A stretch of 64,000 bases of DNA from Cephalotrichum gorgonifer (Eukaryota; Ascomycota; Sordariomycetes; Microascales; Microascaceae). This document shows positions 1-10,048 of this stretch, in pieces. The position numbers and the translations under genes are program-made. The stretch's first letter is position 1; each line of letters starts with the position of its first letter. The notes under the pieces are model-generated. The model ran no database searches, was not told the DNA's origin, and saw only the letters and a program-made list of their open reading frames with translations. The stretch spans positions 410,716 through 474,715 of the forward strand of contig ONZQ02000016.1 in the NCBI GenBank assembly GCA_900312665.1, read 5' to 3'.

Positions 1-34
1 GGGGGGGTTAAAATAACGACCGGGAGTGACGTAC

Positions 35-871
35 TCTGGTAGGAAGGATGGATGGAGGTTGAGGCCACCGTACTTAGCAGTCCTCAGGAACCTCGGCGGG
101 ATGAATAGGCCGAAGGACACGGCGACTACGAGGTTGATAGGGTTTGGAAGCTACAAGAGTTAGGCTCAAGAAAGAAAGCCATGGTGGGGTGGGTGGCATC
201 GTACCTCTAATCCCTCAAAACCTTCTCGCTCGTATATGGGTAGGTTTAAGTCTGATGCTAGGTTCTTGAGGGGAACTATAGAGAGCCGACTTTGCTTAGT
301 ATACCAAGATTCCCCTGGGCATGAGTTGAACCCCGTTATAACATGTGCCTTTTTTCATCGGGAATCATTCCGGCGTCCGATCCCTGAGTGTGATGTGAGC
401 TGGCTTGTAAGAGCCTTCGCTACCCCCAGTCACACCAGTGTCCCGACCTACCGGGGCGAACGACACCAGGACACCAGGGAACGAAACAGGCTACCGTGAA
501 AGGTCCAGCCCCGAATAGCACGAAACAAAAGGACGCTAGCTCTAGAGGAGTGTAAACCCATGAAAAAAAGAAGGAAACAAGAAAGGAAAAATCTTACCCT
601 CCCGAAGAGTCTTATACCCCCTCCCAACAAACTTCGCCGGCCTGACGAGGACATCGATCGACTCAATCAGCCCCGCGCCCCGCCCCGCCACCCTCTCCCG
701 GTCCAGCGCCTCGAGCGCCGCGCAGCTGAAGTCGTCCGAGCCGCAGAACAGGATGCGCAGCGGGTCTGACGGGAGCTTATAGAGAGGGCGGCGCACCGGA
801 GGCGTGGACGTGGATGCGGTGGAGAGGGTGACGCGCCGGAGCGCGCGGCGGCCCCCCTCGCGCAGAGTCAT
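35..871 (-). CDS. FMT1: Methionyl-tRNA formyltransferase, mitochondrial (5' part, runs off the left edge)
   Basis: This enzyme formylates initiator Met-tRNA with 10-formyl-tetrahydrofolate, and in fungi it serves mitochondrial translation. Three exons join in phase on the minus strand: 871-598, 275-205 and 150-35, with donors GTAAGA, GTACGA and GTACGT. Exon 1 holds the N-terminal Rossmann start (LRILFCGSDDFSCAALEAL) after an Arg/Ser/Thr-rich leader of about 38 residues that fits a mitochondrial presequence. Exon 2 reads VPLKNLASDLNLPIYEREGF. Exon 3 reads INLVVAVSFGLFIPPRFL and then the family motif KYGGLNLHPSFLPD, just before the conserved substrate-binding loop. The catalytic Asn/His region follows in this family: N and H of LNLHPS are present. 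The rest of the gene lies left of position 1, after a third intron beginning at 34. The family assignment is strong; the start is the only Met upstream of the domain. Confidence 0.88.
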
Positions 872-1307
872 TATGGTTCTACGAGATGTGTATGTGTGGG
901 TGGTGCCGTTTTATGGCCGGGGGGATAAGAGAGTTGTTTTAACGATGACCGGGCTGATGGGGGGGAATCATAAAGACTTGTTTGCTGGAGAGTTCAAGGT
1001 GATGTTCTTGGTCGCGCTTTGGTGGTTGAAAGATGAATGTTGTTGCGTTTGTTACATTGGCCCGATTATAGCATATCCACACACTGTCGTCGACCCCCTT
1101 TTTTTGCTCTCGCGCTTATTGGATATTATCGCGTTTGTTGAATTAGCTCGATTGTAGCATATCCTACGCAGTCACCCCTGCCTCTCACACCCACCAATTC
1201 TACACGCAGATATAACAACTTGGGAGGTCTTTCATGTAATAAATTATTTTTCATATTTACTAGACAGGGAAGATCTAAACCCTCTCTACTCTATCGTACC
1301 AAAAATC
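872..1307. promoter_or_regulatory. Intergenic region: FMT1 upstream region and PPR-gene 3' end
   Basis: The gap lies between the FMT1 start (871, minus strand) and the PPR gene stop (1308, minus strand). It holds the likely FMT1 promoter and the PPR terminator region. It contains the imperfect 34-bp duplication listed separately. I see no coding potential. Confidence 0.5.
1045..1163 (+). repeat. Imperfect 34-bp direct duplication
   Basis: Copy 1 (1045-1078) and copy 2 (1131-1164) both begin GCGTTTGTT and end AGCATATCC, with about 29 of 34 positions identical. They are separated by about 52 bp containing a T-rich tract. They lie 170-290 bp upstream of the FMT1 start codon, so a regulatory role is possible but not shown. 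Confidence 0.6.
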
Positions 1308-3710
1308 TTACAAGCCCCTCCTCTTCCCCCTCCCCTCACCCCCCTTGCCCTCATCAGCCCCCTTCCCCTGCATCTCATTCAAGAACATCTCCTTCTCCAC
1401 CAGCCTCGAGAAGGCCCGGACGGTCCACTCGTTCGGCTCGAACCCTCCCTCCCTGATCTTCTGCGCCGACCTCACGGCCAGCTTCGTGTTCTTCGCCCGC
1501 GCCGACCTCGACAGGATCGTGTTCCACGTCACGAGCGACGGCTCCACACCGTGCCTCTTCATCAGACTCACGATCCGACCGACGTTGTCCTGCTTGTGGT
1601 GCTTCATCCAGGCGTCTAGCAGGATGTTCCACGTCCACTCGCTGGGTCGCGGGTGGACCGGTCCACCCTTCGCGTCCGCCGCCCGGGATGCGTCGGGCGG
1701 AGATGAAGAAGCGGAGGCAGAAGAAGCGGGATCCGAGGGGGGGTTGCTAGACTCCTCGGGGGCGTGGTCGTTATCGTGCAGCATGTCAGAGATGACCTCC
1801 AGCGCAGCCCGCAGGTGCGCCGGCGACGACGACATGGCCTTGATGATCATGTCGTGGATGATCGAGTTCCGCGTCTTGACCATCTCCGCCGCGACGGGGT
1901 GCCTCTCCTGCAGCATCCCCCGGTAGTGCCCGTAGAAGGCCGTGAGCGCGGGGCTCTTGAACTCCCTCTTGAGGCTGCATATCCAGCTCAGCACCATGAT
2001 CTCCAGCGTCACGGGCGTAGGCTGCAGCAGGCTCTCCCTCTGGCCCGAGAACATCTTGTCCAGGCTCGAGACGAAGCCCGGCACGAGTATCATGTCCTCG
2101 AGCGCCGCGTCGTCCGCCACCACGCCGCGCAGCCTCTCGGGGATGATGGCATCGAGGGGCTCGCTTGCGAACATGCGCGAGTAGATCTTCGCCATGAGCG
2201 GGAACGACGGCAGGATCCCCTTGGACTGCTCCGAGATGGCCAGCGAGAGCACGAGGTGGAGGATGTTGTTCCCGACCCGGGCGTCCACCTCCTGCGCCTC
2301 AGCGATGAGCGCCAGCGCCCGCAGGATGTGTGGCACGCTGCCCGACAGCTTCGACCCCTGCAGCAGCGTCGACGAGAGCTTGAGGTCCACGGGCATCCCG
2401 CGCTGTATGAACATGTCGAAGGCCTGCCACGCCGAGTCGATGTGCCCCATGGCGCAGAGGCTCTGCACGAGCGCCGTGAGCTGGATCGTGTTGGGCGTGA
2501 TGCCGTTTTGTATGGCGAAGTCCCAGATCTCGTGGGGCGAGATGACGTCGTGGCTCGTCATCGACAGCGGCGTCGACGTGAGTATCGTCGTGAACACGCT
2601 CGCCCACCTGCGCCTCCTCAGCTCCGCCTGCTCGCTATCGCACGGCTGGTCCTCTATCCGCGCGAGCCCGACGGCCATGACCTCTAGCGCGCGCCTCTTC
2701 AGCCCCGGCTCCCTTGACAGGCTGGACGCGATGTGCATGAGCGTGTAGCTGCTGAGGTGGACCTCGGCGCGGCCCAGCTCGTCGTAGAGCTCTACGAGTC
2801 TTTTGGGGCAGATAACCTTCTGAAGCTTGAAGATGTCTCTCGTTCCTAGGATCTTCTGGCGCGCAGGGTGTTCGCGGAGGAGGTATATGACGGCGTCGCA
2901 GAGGTGGTCCGCGATGGGCTTCCTCTGAAGCATCGGGATAGTCTCGATATAGGTGTATATATGCGCGATGGAGTCTGACAGGGCGTATAGTGGCGGCTGG
3001 GACAGTGGGAACGACGCCTGTAGGAACAAACAAGCCTGGCGCGTATCGCTCGCCAGTAGTGAGAGCATGACGGGGGCCCACGTATTCTTCGCAGCTTCGG
3101 CGTCCAGCTCTCCCCATATACGGCGCGCTTCCTCGACAGTCTGACAGCGCAAGAGTGCAGGAATCGGAGTAGAGGGGGAGTGGTAGTGCCAGTTGCCCGA
3201 GCTGACTTCCCGCAGCCCCTTCTTCCAACCCCCCTCGCTGCTCCAGTCGTCCGGGTCCCATATCTTGGTCCGCGGTGGTGTGTAAGTCCGTAACTCGTCG
3301 GTTGCCGCTCTGGATAACCCATTTCTCGCAGCGTAGAGATACCTCTTTGACTCAGGCCCGCGGGCTTCTCGCCTAGGTACGTTTTTCCATATATCGCGGT
3401 GCAGCTCTCGGAAGGAGCGGTAGTCGGAGGATTCTGAGTCTGGTGGCGCCGGGCGGCTTTGAGGATTACGGGAGGTAGGTGGTACACGTGGCCCCGAGGG
3501 GAGGTTCCGCGGTCGCGAATCGCGTGTCGGCCCGCGGCGAGTGCTGTAATGTAGAAACTGTGAGAGAGTAGGGTCGGAGGTTGCGGTGCTTGTGGAGGCG
3601 CATCGTGATGTCTGAGCAGGCGTCGTTGACCCGAAGGTACTAGAAATGGGGTCTTTCCACAGCCAGGCACCCGAGCTTCGTCTTATACATTGTGAGGACT
3701 TCATGGCCAT
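1308..3710 (-). CDS. Pentatricopeptide-repeat protein, probably mitochondrial
   Basis: This is an 800-residue single-exon protein. PPR proteins bind organellar RNA sequence-specifically and act in mitochondrial mRNA stability or translation. C-terminal helical repeats are clear around residues 700-780: a repeat beginning TWNILLDAWMKHH, then one with GVEPSLVTWNTILSRSARA, then GGFEPNEWTVRAFSRLV. Each has the P-[SN]-x-[VW]-T-[WV]-N spacing of PPR units. More divergent units lie near residues 490-550 (ITPNTIQLTALVQSLCAMGH). I chose the start MAMKSSQCIRRSSGAW at 3710 because it gives a basic, Ser-rich leader that fits a mitochondrial presequence. The open frame continues upstream to 4100 without a convincing start. 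The first 200 residues are Pro/Arg/Ser-rich and low in conservation. The exact orthologue is not recognised. The divergent neighbour is cwf18. Confidence 0.82.
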   Translation of the reverse strand: MAMKSSQCIRRSSGAWLWKDPISSTFGSTTPAQTSRCASTSTATSDPTLSQFLHYSTRRGPTRDSRPRNLPSGPRVPPTSRNPQSRPAPPDSESSDYRSFRELHRDIWKNVPRREARGPESKRYLYAARNGLSRAATDELRTYTPPRTKIWDPDDWSSEGGWKKGLREVSSGNWHYHSPSTPIPALLRCQTVEEARRIWGELDAEAAKNTWAPVMLSLLASDTRQACLFLQASFPLSQPPLYALSDSIAHIYTYIETIPMLQRKPIADHLCDAVIYLLREHPARQKILGTRDIFKLQKVICPKRLVELYDELGRAEVHLSSYTLMHIASSLSREPGLKRRALEVMAVGLARIEDQPCDSEQAELRRRRWASVFTTILTSTPLSMTSHDVISPHEIWDFAIQNGITPNTIQLTALVQSLCAMGHIDSAWQAFDMFIQRGMPVDLKLSSTLLQGSKLSGSVPHILRALALIAEAQEVDARVGNNILHLVLSLAISEQSKGILPSFPLMAKIYSRMFASEPLDAIIPERLRGVVADDAALEDMILVPGFVSSLDKMFSGQRESLLQPTPVTLEIMVLSWICSLKREFKSPALTAFYGHYRGMLQERHPVAAEMVKTRNSIIHDMIIKAMSSSPAHLRAALEVISDMLHDNDHAPEESSNPPSDPASSASASSSPPDASRAADAKGGPVHPRPSEWTWNILLDAWMKHHKQDNVGRIVSLMKRHGVEPSLVTWNTILSRSARAKNTKLAVRSAQKIREGGFEPNEWTVRAFSRLVEKEMFLNEMQGKGADEGKGGEGRGKRRGL

Positions 3711-4290
3711 GCTCGGCTCGGGAGGCCGTCCACGAGTCGCATGCTCGAGGCGATGTGCGGTGGCCTGGTGGCCGGCGGGTGATGGGCGATGGCCAGGGGT
3801 GGCGAGGACCCAGTCAAGTTTCGGCCGATAACAAAACTTCTTCAGTTCCGGATGGTAGACTCCGGTCAAGCTGTTGATTGAAGCGGGAAGACGGGTTTCG
3901 AGGGTTGGAATAACGGATAGTATAGAGAGTGGTGGTTGAGGTGCGCGATGGGTTCTCGAAATAATTTTAATGGACACACCGTCATTTGAGGAAAGGATAA
4001 CACTGTGTCGAAACCGTACCACCCACCCAAATAAGGCAGGAGATGAGTAGAATACACAGTGTGGATAGAGAATACTCGTCTGCGGCTCCGGCCCCACCAC
4101 CCCGTTTTAAGGTTCTTCAATCAGGTCGCGTTCAAGCTTGAGCTTCCTCCCACCATCTCTCAGCCTCATCACATCCTCCCAGCATCGCCCTTCGAATTTT
4201 GTTGCATCGCACCCTAAATCACACCCCAAATCTACAAGAGGACAAGCAACTTCCCACTACTAGCCCCCGGCCCAACAAAAACCACCCACA
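3711..4290. promoter_or_regulatory. Divergent promoter region (PPR gene / cwf18)
   Basis: This 580-bp region lies between two head-to-head start codons. It should hold both 5' UTRs and both promoters. The 120 bp next to the cwf18 start are C/A-rich and G-poor on the + strand, as is common just upstream of fungal start codons. I see no clear TATA box. Confidence 0.5.
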
Positions 4291-4884
4291 ATGTCGACCC
4301 CCAGGAACCTCACCGCCGCCATAGACGACCGCAAGGCCCGCCTCGCAAAGCTCAAGTCCCTCAAGCGCAAGCAGCCGACCGACGAGATCGTACCCCCCGA
4401 GTCCGACCGCTCCCCCTCTCCGCCGCCACACTCGACGCCCCACCTCTCTGGCCGCAACTACGACCCGGAGACGCGCGGCCCCAAGCTCGGCTTTGAGTCC
4501 GCGCCCGTCGGCGACGGCCCGACTCTCGAGGAGCAGGCGGCGGAGGTGAGGGCTCAGATCGCGGAGAAGGCGAAGGAGGAGGAGGCTTCCGCGAAGGGGA
4601 TCGACCTGTTCAAGCTGCAGCCGAAGAAGCCAAACTGGGATCTGAAGCGGGACCTGGACGCGAAGCTGGAGGTGTTGAATACTAGGACGGATAACGCGAT
4701 TGCGAGGCTGGTGAGGGAGAGGGTTGCGCGCGCGCAGGAGGGGGCGAAGGGGGGAGCCGCCGAGGCGAAGGGGGATGGGGCGGCGGCGGGGATGGATGGG
4801 GTCACGCTGGTTGAGGGGGTGAGGGTGAGGGAGAGGGAGGAGGAGGAGGAGGAGAGGAGGGAGAGGGAGGAGCTGGAGGAGTAA
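4291..4884 (+). CDS. cwf18: Pre-mRNA splicing factor Cwf18 (CCDC12 family)
   Basis: This is a 197-residue, intron-less gene. Cwf18/CCDC12 is a small nuclear component of the Prp19-associated activated spliceosome. The family signature lies at about residues 103-145: GIDLFKLQPKKPNWDLKRDL, followed by DAKLEVLNTRTDNAIARLVRER. This matches the family pattern of a short loop, then KPxWDLKRD and a helix that ends in a basic stretch. The N-terminus (residues 1-35) is a short basic coiled coil (DDRKARLAKLKSLKRKQ). The C-terminal 50 residues are Ala/Gly-rich and end in an acidic Glu/Arg tract made by purine-rich codons. The ATG sits in an ACAATG context after a C/A-rich leader. Its length is near the family norm. 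Confidence 0.88.
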   Translation: MSTPRNLTAAIDDRKARLAKLKSLKRKQPTDEIVPPESDRSPSPPPHSTPHLSGRNYDPETRGPKLGFESAPVGDGPTLEEQAAEVRAQIAEKAKEEEASAKGIDLFKLQPKKPNWDLKRDLDAKLEVLNTRTDNAIARLVRERVARAQEGAKGGAAEAKGDGAAAGMDGVTLVEGVRVREREEEEEERREREELEE

Positions 4885-6137
4885 GCGGGGCTTGACGACG
4901 ATGTTTACTCGTACAGCCGATGTCGTTTTTCTCTAGCCTTGCGGGTGGGCTCTCTCGAAACAACACCGCGGCGTACCAAGCTTTGGACAAGGGAGGCAGA
5001 GGCTGGGGGAGCAAGGGCAGAGACCGGCACACCAGTATCAGCCCCCCCTTTCCTCCCCCACTATGCCTTTGAGAATGACAGGCGCGGCACCCGGTCACTC
5101 ATCCGTCCTATACCCTACATTCGACAACACCTGCCTCGTTTATACCCTTGGCGGCACGACACTATTTCTCGCCAGCTCACAGAGTCGCATGGCCCGTCAA
5201 CGTCCGGAGTGCGCGAGCGGCGACATTCCATTTTTCAACTACCGAAAGTCCCGTCGTTAGTGAGGAGAAGACAACAAGCTACCCTGACGATGAAGAGACT
5301 GGGCCGGTGCTGGAGCCTTGGAAGGGAAGTCGTCGTCGAAGTCGTGAATACGATCCACATAGCTCGGTCTTACTCTATTCAGGGGCTTAGATGAACCGTC
5401 CTGGAAAGGAACGCTCCCCCTCCTCAAGGCCTGGACGGCTTCTCGCCTCACTATGGGGCATACAACCCGCGATAGCCAACGCACGTTAATACACAGCGCT
5501 ACGTTCTCTCCCAGCGTGGTTCTGGCCAAGAAAAATAAACTCAATTATCAAGACTGCAATCATGGCTCCTAGACACTTTTTGCACGAGCCGTTGTTTGGG
5601 CTTACGACTTAAGCGTCACGTCTAGCTTTAATTTATGTATCCTATATGGGCTGTGCTCTCCGTAGGACGATGCAGAGTCAGCCCACGTCCGCGATGGAGG
5701 TGTCCGAAATTCGTGTCCACCGACCCCTCTCGTTCTTCCTCCATTAGCGACCCTACCTCGGGCACTAGGGATAGTTGCGTGACAGGAGTCTCAGATTTGA
5801 GGGCAGCCTTACTGACGTCTCTCTACAACGCCGCTGTTGTCGTCTCAGGGTGTTTCGGGTGTTGACCCGAACGAAAGCAAGTGTGTCTCGAACGCCATCA
5901 CGACACGGAAACGCGCAAGCACACGAGTATGGGCAATCAAACTTTTGTATTACTCTATCTGTCGTGGGGAACCAGCCGAAAGTCACCAGGTCTCATGCTT
6001 AACTTTATACCACTCTCCGGTCTACGATTTGGCCCTCATGACCTAGCAGGAGGCACGTCCAGTCCGCTTCCCGATATCTCTTGTACTCCTGTCCTCACCA
6101 CACTCGCCCCTAATATAATCTCCGCAGTGCGGAGAAT
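4885..6137. other. Convergent intergenic region, no gene seen
   Basis: About 1.25 kb separates the 3' ends of cwf18 and the CVNH gene. Reading frames here are short, lack codon bias and match nothing I recognise. It presumably holds two 3' UTRs. Confidence 0.5.
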
Positions 6138-6676
6138 TTAATCGCAACCACCATATCCAGTACCGTGCTGATCGACCATGCCGAAACAGGAGAGCATTCC
6201 CTCTTGGTTCTCGACGAAGCTGTCCTAGATAGTGGAGGGGGATTGTTAGCCTCCGCGGCCGTCATCATGCTCATGTTCAAGACACCAAAGGGAAGCCCAG
6301 GCAAGACACATACCAGGTGAATCCAGCTCCACTGACCGTCCTTCTTGTCACACCAGCACCCGAACAGCCAAGCGCTGGCACCTCCGTCCCACTGGAAGGT
6401 ACACTCCTTGCAGGTCTCCCTCGCGTCGCCGCCCCATTCAGGGACGAGCTCGCCGCGGTCGTTCCTGAGACACTGGCCCAGGTTGAGCTTTGTCCTCTGC
6501 CACACCTCGCGGCCCGGGTCGTCTTGGTCCGTGTCGCTGGGGATCTGGCAGCAGGACCACATGACCCAGTTGTCCTGGCCGTCGCCGTGGACATCGCGGC
6601 AGGTGGAGAGGGGGGTCGTGGCGTGGGCGGAGGAGGCGAGGAGGGGGAGGAGGGAGGCGATGACGGTGGACTTCAT
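6138..6676 (-). CDS. Secreted CVNH (cyanovirin-N homology) domain protein
   Basis: This is a 149-residue secreted protein with two exons, 6676-6314 and 6224-6138. The donor is GTATGT and the acceptor CTATCTAG. Residues 1-19 (MKSTVIASLLPLLASSAHA) are a classic signal peptide. The mature part resembles a single CVNH fold: it contains LNLGQCLRNDRGELVPEWGG and CTFQWDG, and after splicing ends with WSWIHLDSFVENQEGMLSCF, matching the paired CVNH half-repeats (LNL.xC.xNxxG.L and xLDxx.xNxxGxL.C). There are about ten cysteines, which suggests disulfides. CVNH proteins bind glycans, and the fungal secreted forms are poorly characterised. The exon 2 reading ends at TAA 6138. The intron-retained frame would replace the second half-repeat, which supports the splice. 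It is divergent from the b561 gene. Confidence 0.78.
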
Positions 6677-6880
6677 TTCTTTTGTTGGTGGTTTGGTTGC
6701 GGTGAAGGGGTTCGAGATGCGATGGTTGAGAGATGAGCTTAGTGGGAGAGAAGGGGTCTGAGGGTGAGCGTTCTACATGAGAAACCTCTCTTTCTGAAGG
6801 GACGGTGGGTGAAAGCAGCTACTTCAATGAAGGTAATGGATTTACTTGTAATACCAAAGGAGCCATCAAACTACTTATGT

Positions 6881-7131
6881 GAATGGAATCAATTCACTTT
6901 GAGCCATGCTAGAGCCTGAGGCTCCTGCGGATTGGAGAAATTCACTCTGACCTGGGACTAGAGTTTAGGGCTCATCTGATGAATGAACGGAATCAACTTT
7001 GGCCAGTGACGGGAGTATGGGGTTCATCTATTAGCGAATAGACGGAATCAACTTTTGGCTAGTGGCTAGAGTCTGGGGTTCACCTATTAATGAATGGGAC
7101 GGATTCACTTCGAACAGATGCTGAGGCAGGG
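6881..7131 (+). repeat. Degenerate tandem repeat, about five units of 50-56 bp
   Basis: Units start near 6881, 6930, 6981, 7033 and 7091. Each has a GAAT...GGAATCAACTTT head and a CTAGAGTCTGGGGTTCA-like tail, often ending ATCTATTA. Units 3 and 4 are closest to one another. The array begins about 200 bp upstream of the CVNH start codon. Confidence 0.7.
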
Positions 7132-8117
7132 TGAATGCCCTTTCCCAAATGGGTTGCCTCCCCTCCATTCACTGAATTGTATATTGCGTATTCTGAACCG
7201 GAGTTCCATCCGTGATGCCGGCGTCAGAATGTGGTAGAACATGATAGACTATGGAAAAGTTTGGGAATGCCCTCACATAGATCCGTGATGCATCTGTTGG
7301 TCACTTAGACGAACGCAACGGCTGTGGTCGGCTGCAGCTGGCGGGCCCACATGAACTGCATGCCGGGCACGGACACGGAGTACGTACACTGGGACATGGA
7401 GCGAGCCATATCAGATAGTGGAGCGAGTCAGGCACGTCCATGTGCAACCGTCCAATAGAATCGCCTTCGTTATAAGCTACTGATGTCGCGCCAAGAACTC
7501 AAAATCAGGGGCAATCAAGTTCTCAAAGACGCGAAAAATGTTGGCAGAGGGAGAGACAGACACAAACTGAGACTGGAAATGATTGGCCTCGCAAGAGGCG
7601 AATAGCACATGCGATCGACAAGAAAAGAAAAGGTTTCCCCGCCTGTGTCCGTGCAAGACAGACTGGGCAGGCCGTTCCAAGTACCCCATACGCGTACTTT
7701 ATACACGGCGCAATCTAATCGATACCCCCTATTCCGCGTATCTGCTACGAGCTCTAACGCACCAAACCTAGCTTCACAGCCCACCTCTCCGTGGGGTATA
7801 CCAGTACCTTGGCCCTTTCTCCTGTCCAGTGTCTCTCCGGGACAATAACGCTTGAATTTACTTGTAGCTTCCCCCCTCCTCCTGCTGCCCTGTTTCCTTT
7901 CCTTCGTTCTCCCGCCCTTTTTCGATCGATATCGGTGGAGATCGAGATCGTCGCCGAACTCACATCCTGTAGTCGCCAAGCTGGACTCTTGACACTCGCA
8001 TCCATCACCGTCGCTTTCCTGTGGCTTTCCGGACGCATGTTTAATGCCGGTGTGAGGTACCACCGAACCTTGAGGAACCAACTTCGGATGACTGCATATG
8101 CGAACGCGGATCAACGA

Positions 8118-8141
8118 CGATAATACGATAATACGATAATA
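8118..8141 (+). repeat. Three 8-bp repeats (CGATAATA) in the 5' leader
   Basis: CGATAATA occurs three times in a row, ending about 30 bp before the b561 ATG at 8171. GATA cores recur on the + strand, so GATA-factor binding is conceivable. It may equally be a simple repeat. Confidence 0.65.
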
Positions 8142-8170
8142 TAACCCCGAGACCCAGAACCGATAAAAAC

Positions 8171-10048
8171 ATGTGGACAAAAGCGAAGAGGATAGCTTCG
8201 GCCTTTGCTGGCGCCGCCGTCCTAGCAGGAAGTGAGTGCCGACTTTTCGACTTTTCGAGTCCTTGCCCGCCCAACCCCTGTTCGCATCTTCGTCCCTCGA
8301 AGCATTCGCCACGACATCTCTCTTCTTCCCCCTACTCGATCGTTACACGGCGAACTAACTGAGCTCCTCCCCCTCAGGCCTCTTCTCGAATCCAACACTT
8401 GCGGCCGACGTCGTCGACATCGGCGGCCAATCCACCTTTGTCGCCGACGACAAGTCCATCGCCTTCGGCTTTACCGTCGAGCACCTCCAGGATGACGATA
8501 TATACTTTACGATCCGCGTCCCGACGGGGACCTCGTGGGGCGCCATTGGCCTCGGGTCGGAGGGCATGAAGGGCGCCCTCGTCCTAATGATCTATGTGCG
8601 TTTCCTCTTTCCATTCTTCGCCCCCTTCTACCCCCTTCTCTCTCCCGTCTCGCTGCCAGAACACCTCAAATCTGCTGCCCATCCCTTGAACCATGCACTG
8701 ACAAACTCCCCCCTCCGCAGCTCAACGAAGCCGGCAACAACGTAACCTTCTCCCCCCGCACCTCCCACGGCCACTGGGAACCCATCCACTACCCGGACTT
8801 CGAATACACCGTCCTCAACGGCACTGGCATATACGAGGACAACATGGTCTTCAGCGGCCACTGCCACACCGGCTGCCAGTCCTGGCCCGGCGGCTACATG
8901 GACGTCTCCGACAACAACCAGCGCGCCATGTACGCTCTGGGCCCCATGGAGTCCTTCCGCTCCGACGACGTCGCCGCCCCCATAAAGTACCACGCCAAGC
9001 ACGGCTCCTTCAAGATCGACATGCGCCGCACCTTCGGCAACGCAGACTCGCCCTCCCTGTCCGACGACTCGCAGAACGCGGGGACGGAGAGTCACGGGTG
9101 GAAGGGCGGCCTGGTCGACAGCATGTCGACCGTCCACGCCGTCTTTATGGTCCTGGTCTTCATCGTCATGCTGCCCACCGGCGTCATACTGCTGAGGTTC
9201 CAGGACTCGGTGAAGTGGCATGGCGTCATGCAGGCCGCGTCGCTCGTGGGCGGGCTCGTCGGGTTCGGGATGGGCGTGGCGTGTAGCTTCCACTACAAGA
9301 GGGTAAGTTCCTGCGACCTTTCGGCCCCTGCCTTCTCCGTGTGCTCGAGGGACTGGTTAAACTAACGGATGGACAGTCGTGGTCATTCACGTCGGCGCAT
9401 CAGATCATCGGTATCATCACCATCGCGGGCCTCATCGGGCAATTGTGAGTTCTTTCCTCAAACTTGACCCCTTTCCCTTCGGGCTGGACGTGAGCTAACC
9501 CCTGCCCAGCATCATCGGCGTGATGCACCACCTGAAGTACAAGAGGACCGGCTCGACCACGAAACTCGCCCCTGTGCACGTCTGGCTAGGCCGCTTGATT
9601 ATTCTCCTCGGCACCATCAACGCCTTCCTGTATGCCCCCCCCCCGTCCCCCTTCTCGCCTCCCCTGCGCTCCCCTCAGCCCCTTCTCCCCTCTTTCAGCA
9701 CCATACTAACACACACCCCGCAGCGGCTTCCTCTTCGCTTTTAACGCCTGGCGCAACATGATCCTCGCGCTCCTCCTCCTCGTCTCGACCGGCGTGACCT
9801 CGTACTTCTTACTCAACCAGCTCCGCCGCAACCGCCGCCTCCGCCGCCGCGAGTCCTCCCCCGTCTTCGGCTTCAACTCATCCCCACCCAAGTCCCCCGG
9901 CGGCAGCCGCGCCGAGCCCTACGCCGACGACAACCCCGGCCTCGGCCTGCGCGAGTACTCGCCCTCGCCCGCCCAGATCGGCCTGATGGACGTCAGCGGC
10001 GGGGGGAAGAGCCTCGGGCCCGTGCAGACCCAGAGGGAGTTCTTGTGA
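8171..10048 (+). CDS. DOMON (CDH-type cytochrome) plus cytochrome b561 transmembrane protein
   Basis: Six exons (8171-8231, 8378-8595, 8721-9302, 9377-9444, 9510-9629, 9724-10048) give 457 residues. The order is: signal peptide; a DOMON domain like the haem domain of cellobiose dehydrogenase (about residues 30-210; VVDIGGQSTF..., GAIGLGSEGMKGALVLMIY with a candidate Met ligand); then a b561 core of about five membrane helices. Four core histidines are visible in STVHAV, VKWHGVM, TSAHQIIG and APVHVWLG, the expected positions for two b-type haems. A basic cytoplasmic tail (LRRNRRLRRRE) and a Pro/Ser-rich end follow. Such proteins move electrons across the plasma membrane, and ferric-reductase or oxidase-partner roles are proposed. 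The substrate here is unknown. All joins restore a continuous frame and all acceptors are CAG or equivalent. I chose the start for its signal peptide. Confidence 0.87.

Larger units (their letters stand above)
6677..8170. promoter_or_regulatory. Divergent upstream region (CVNH gene / b561 gene)
   Basis: About 1.5 kb lies between two head-to-head starts. It contains a degenerate tandem array (6881-7131) and an 8-bp triplet repeat just before the b561 start. I accept no further gene. A long minus-strand frame across 7515-8312 runs into the b561 gene and looks non-coding. Confidence 0.5.

Noticed and set aside
1764..2687. 307-codon + strand open frame opposite the PPR gene
   Set aside because: It is Arg/His-rich antisense noise; the minus-strand PPR repeats explain the region.
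7515..8312. 265-codon minus-strand open frame before and into the b561 gene
   Set aside because: It overlaps the signal-peptide exon of a well-supported + strand gene, has no domain, and its composition is Ser/Arg/Leu-rich as in random GC-rich frames.
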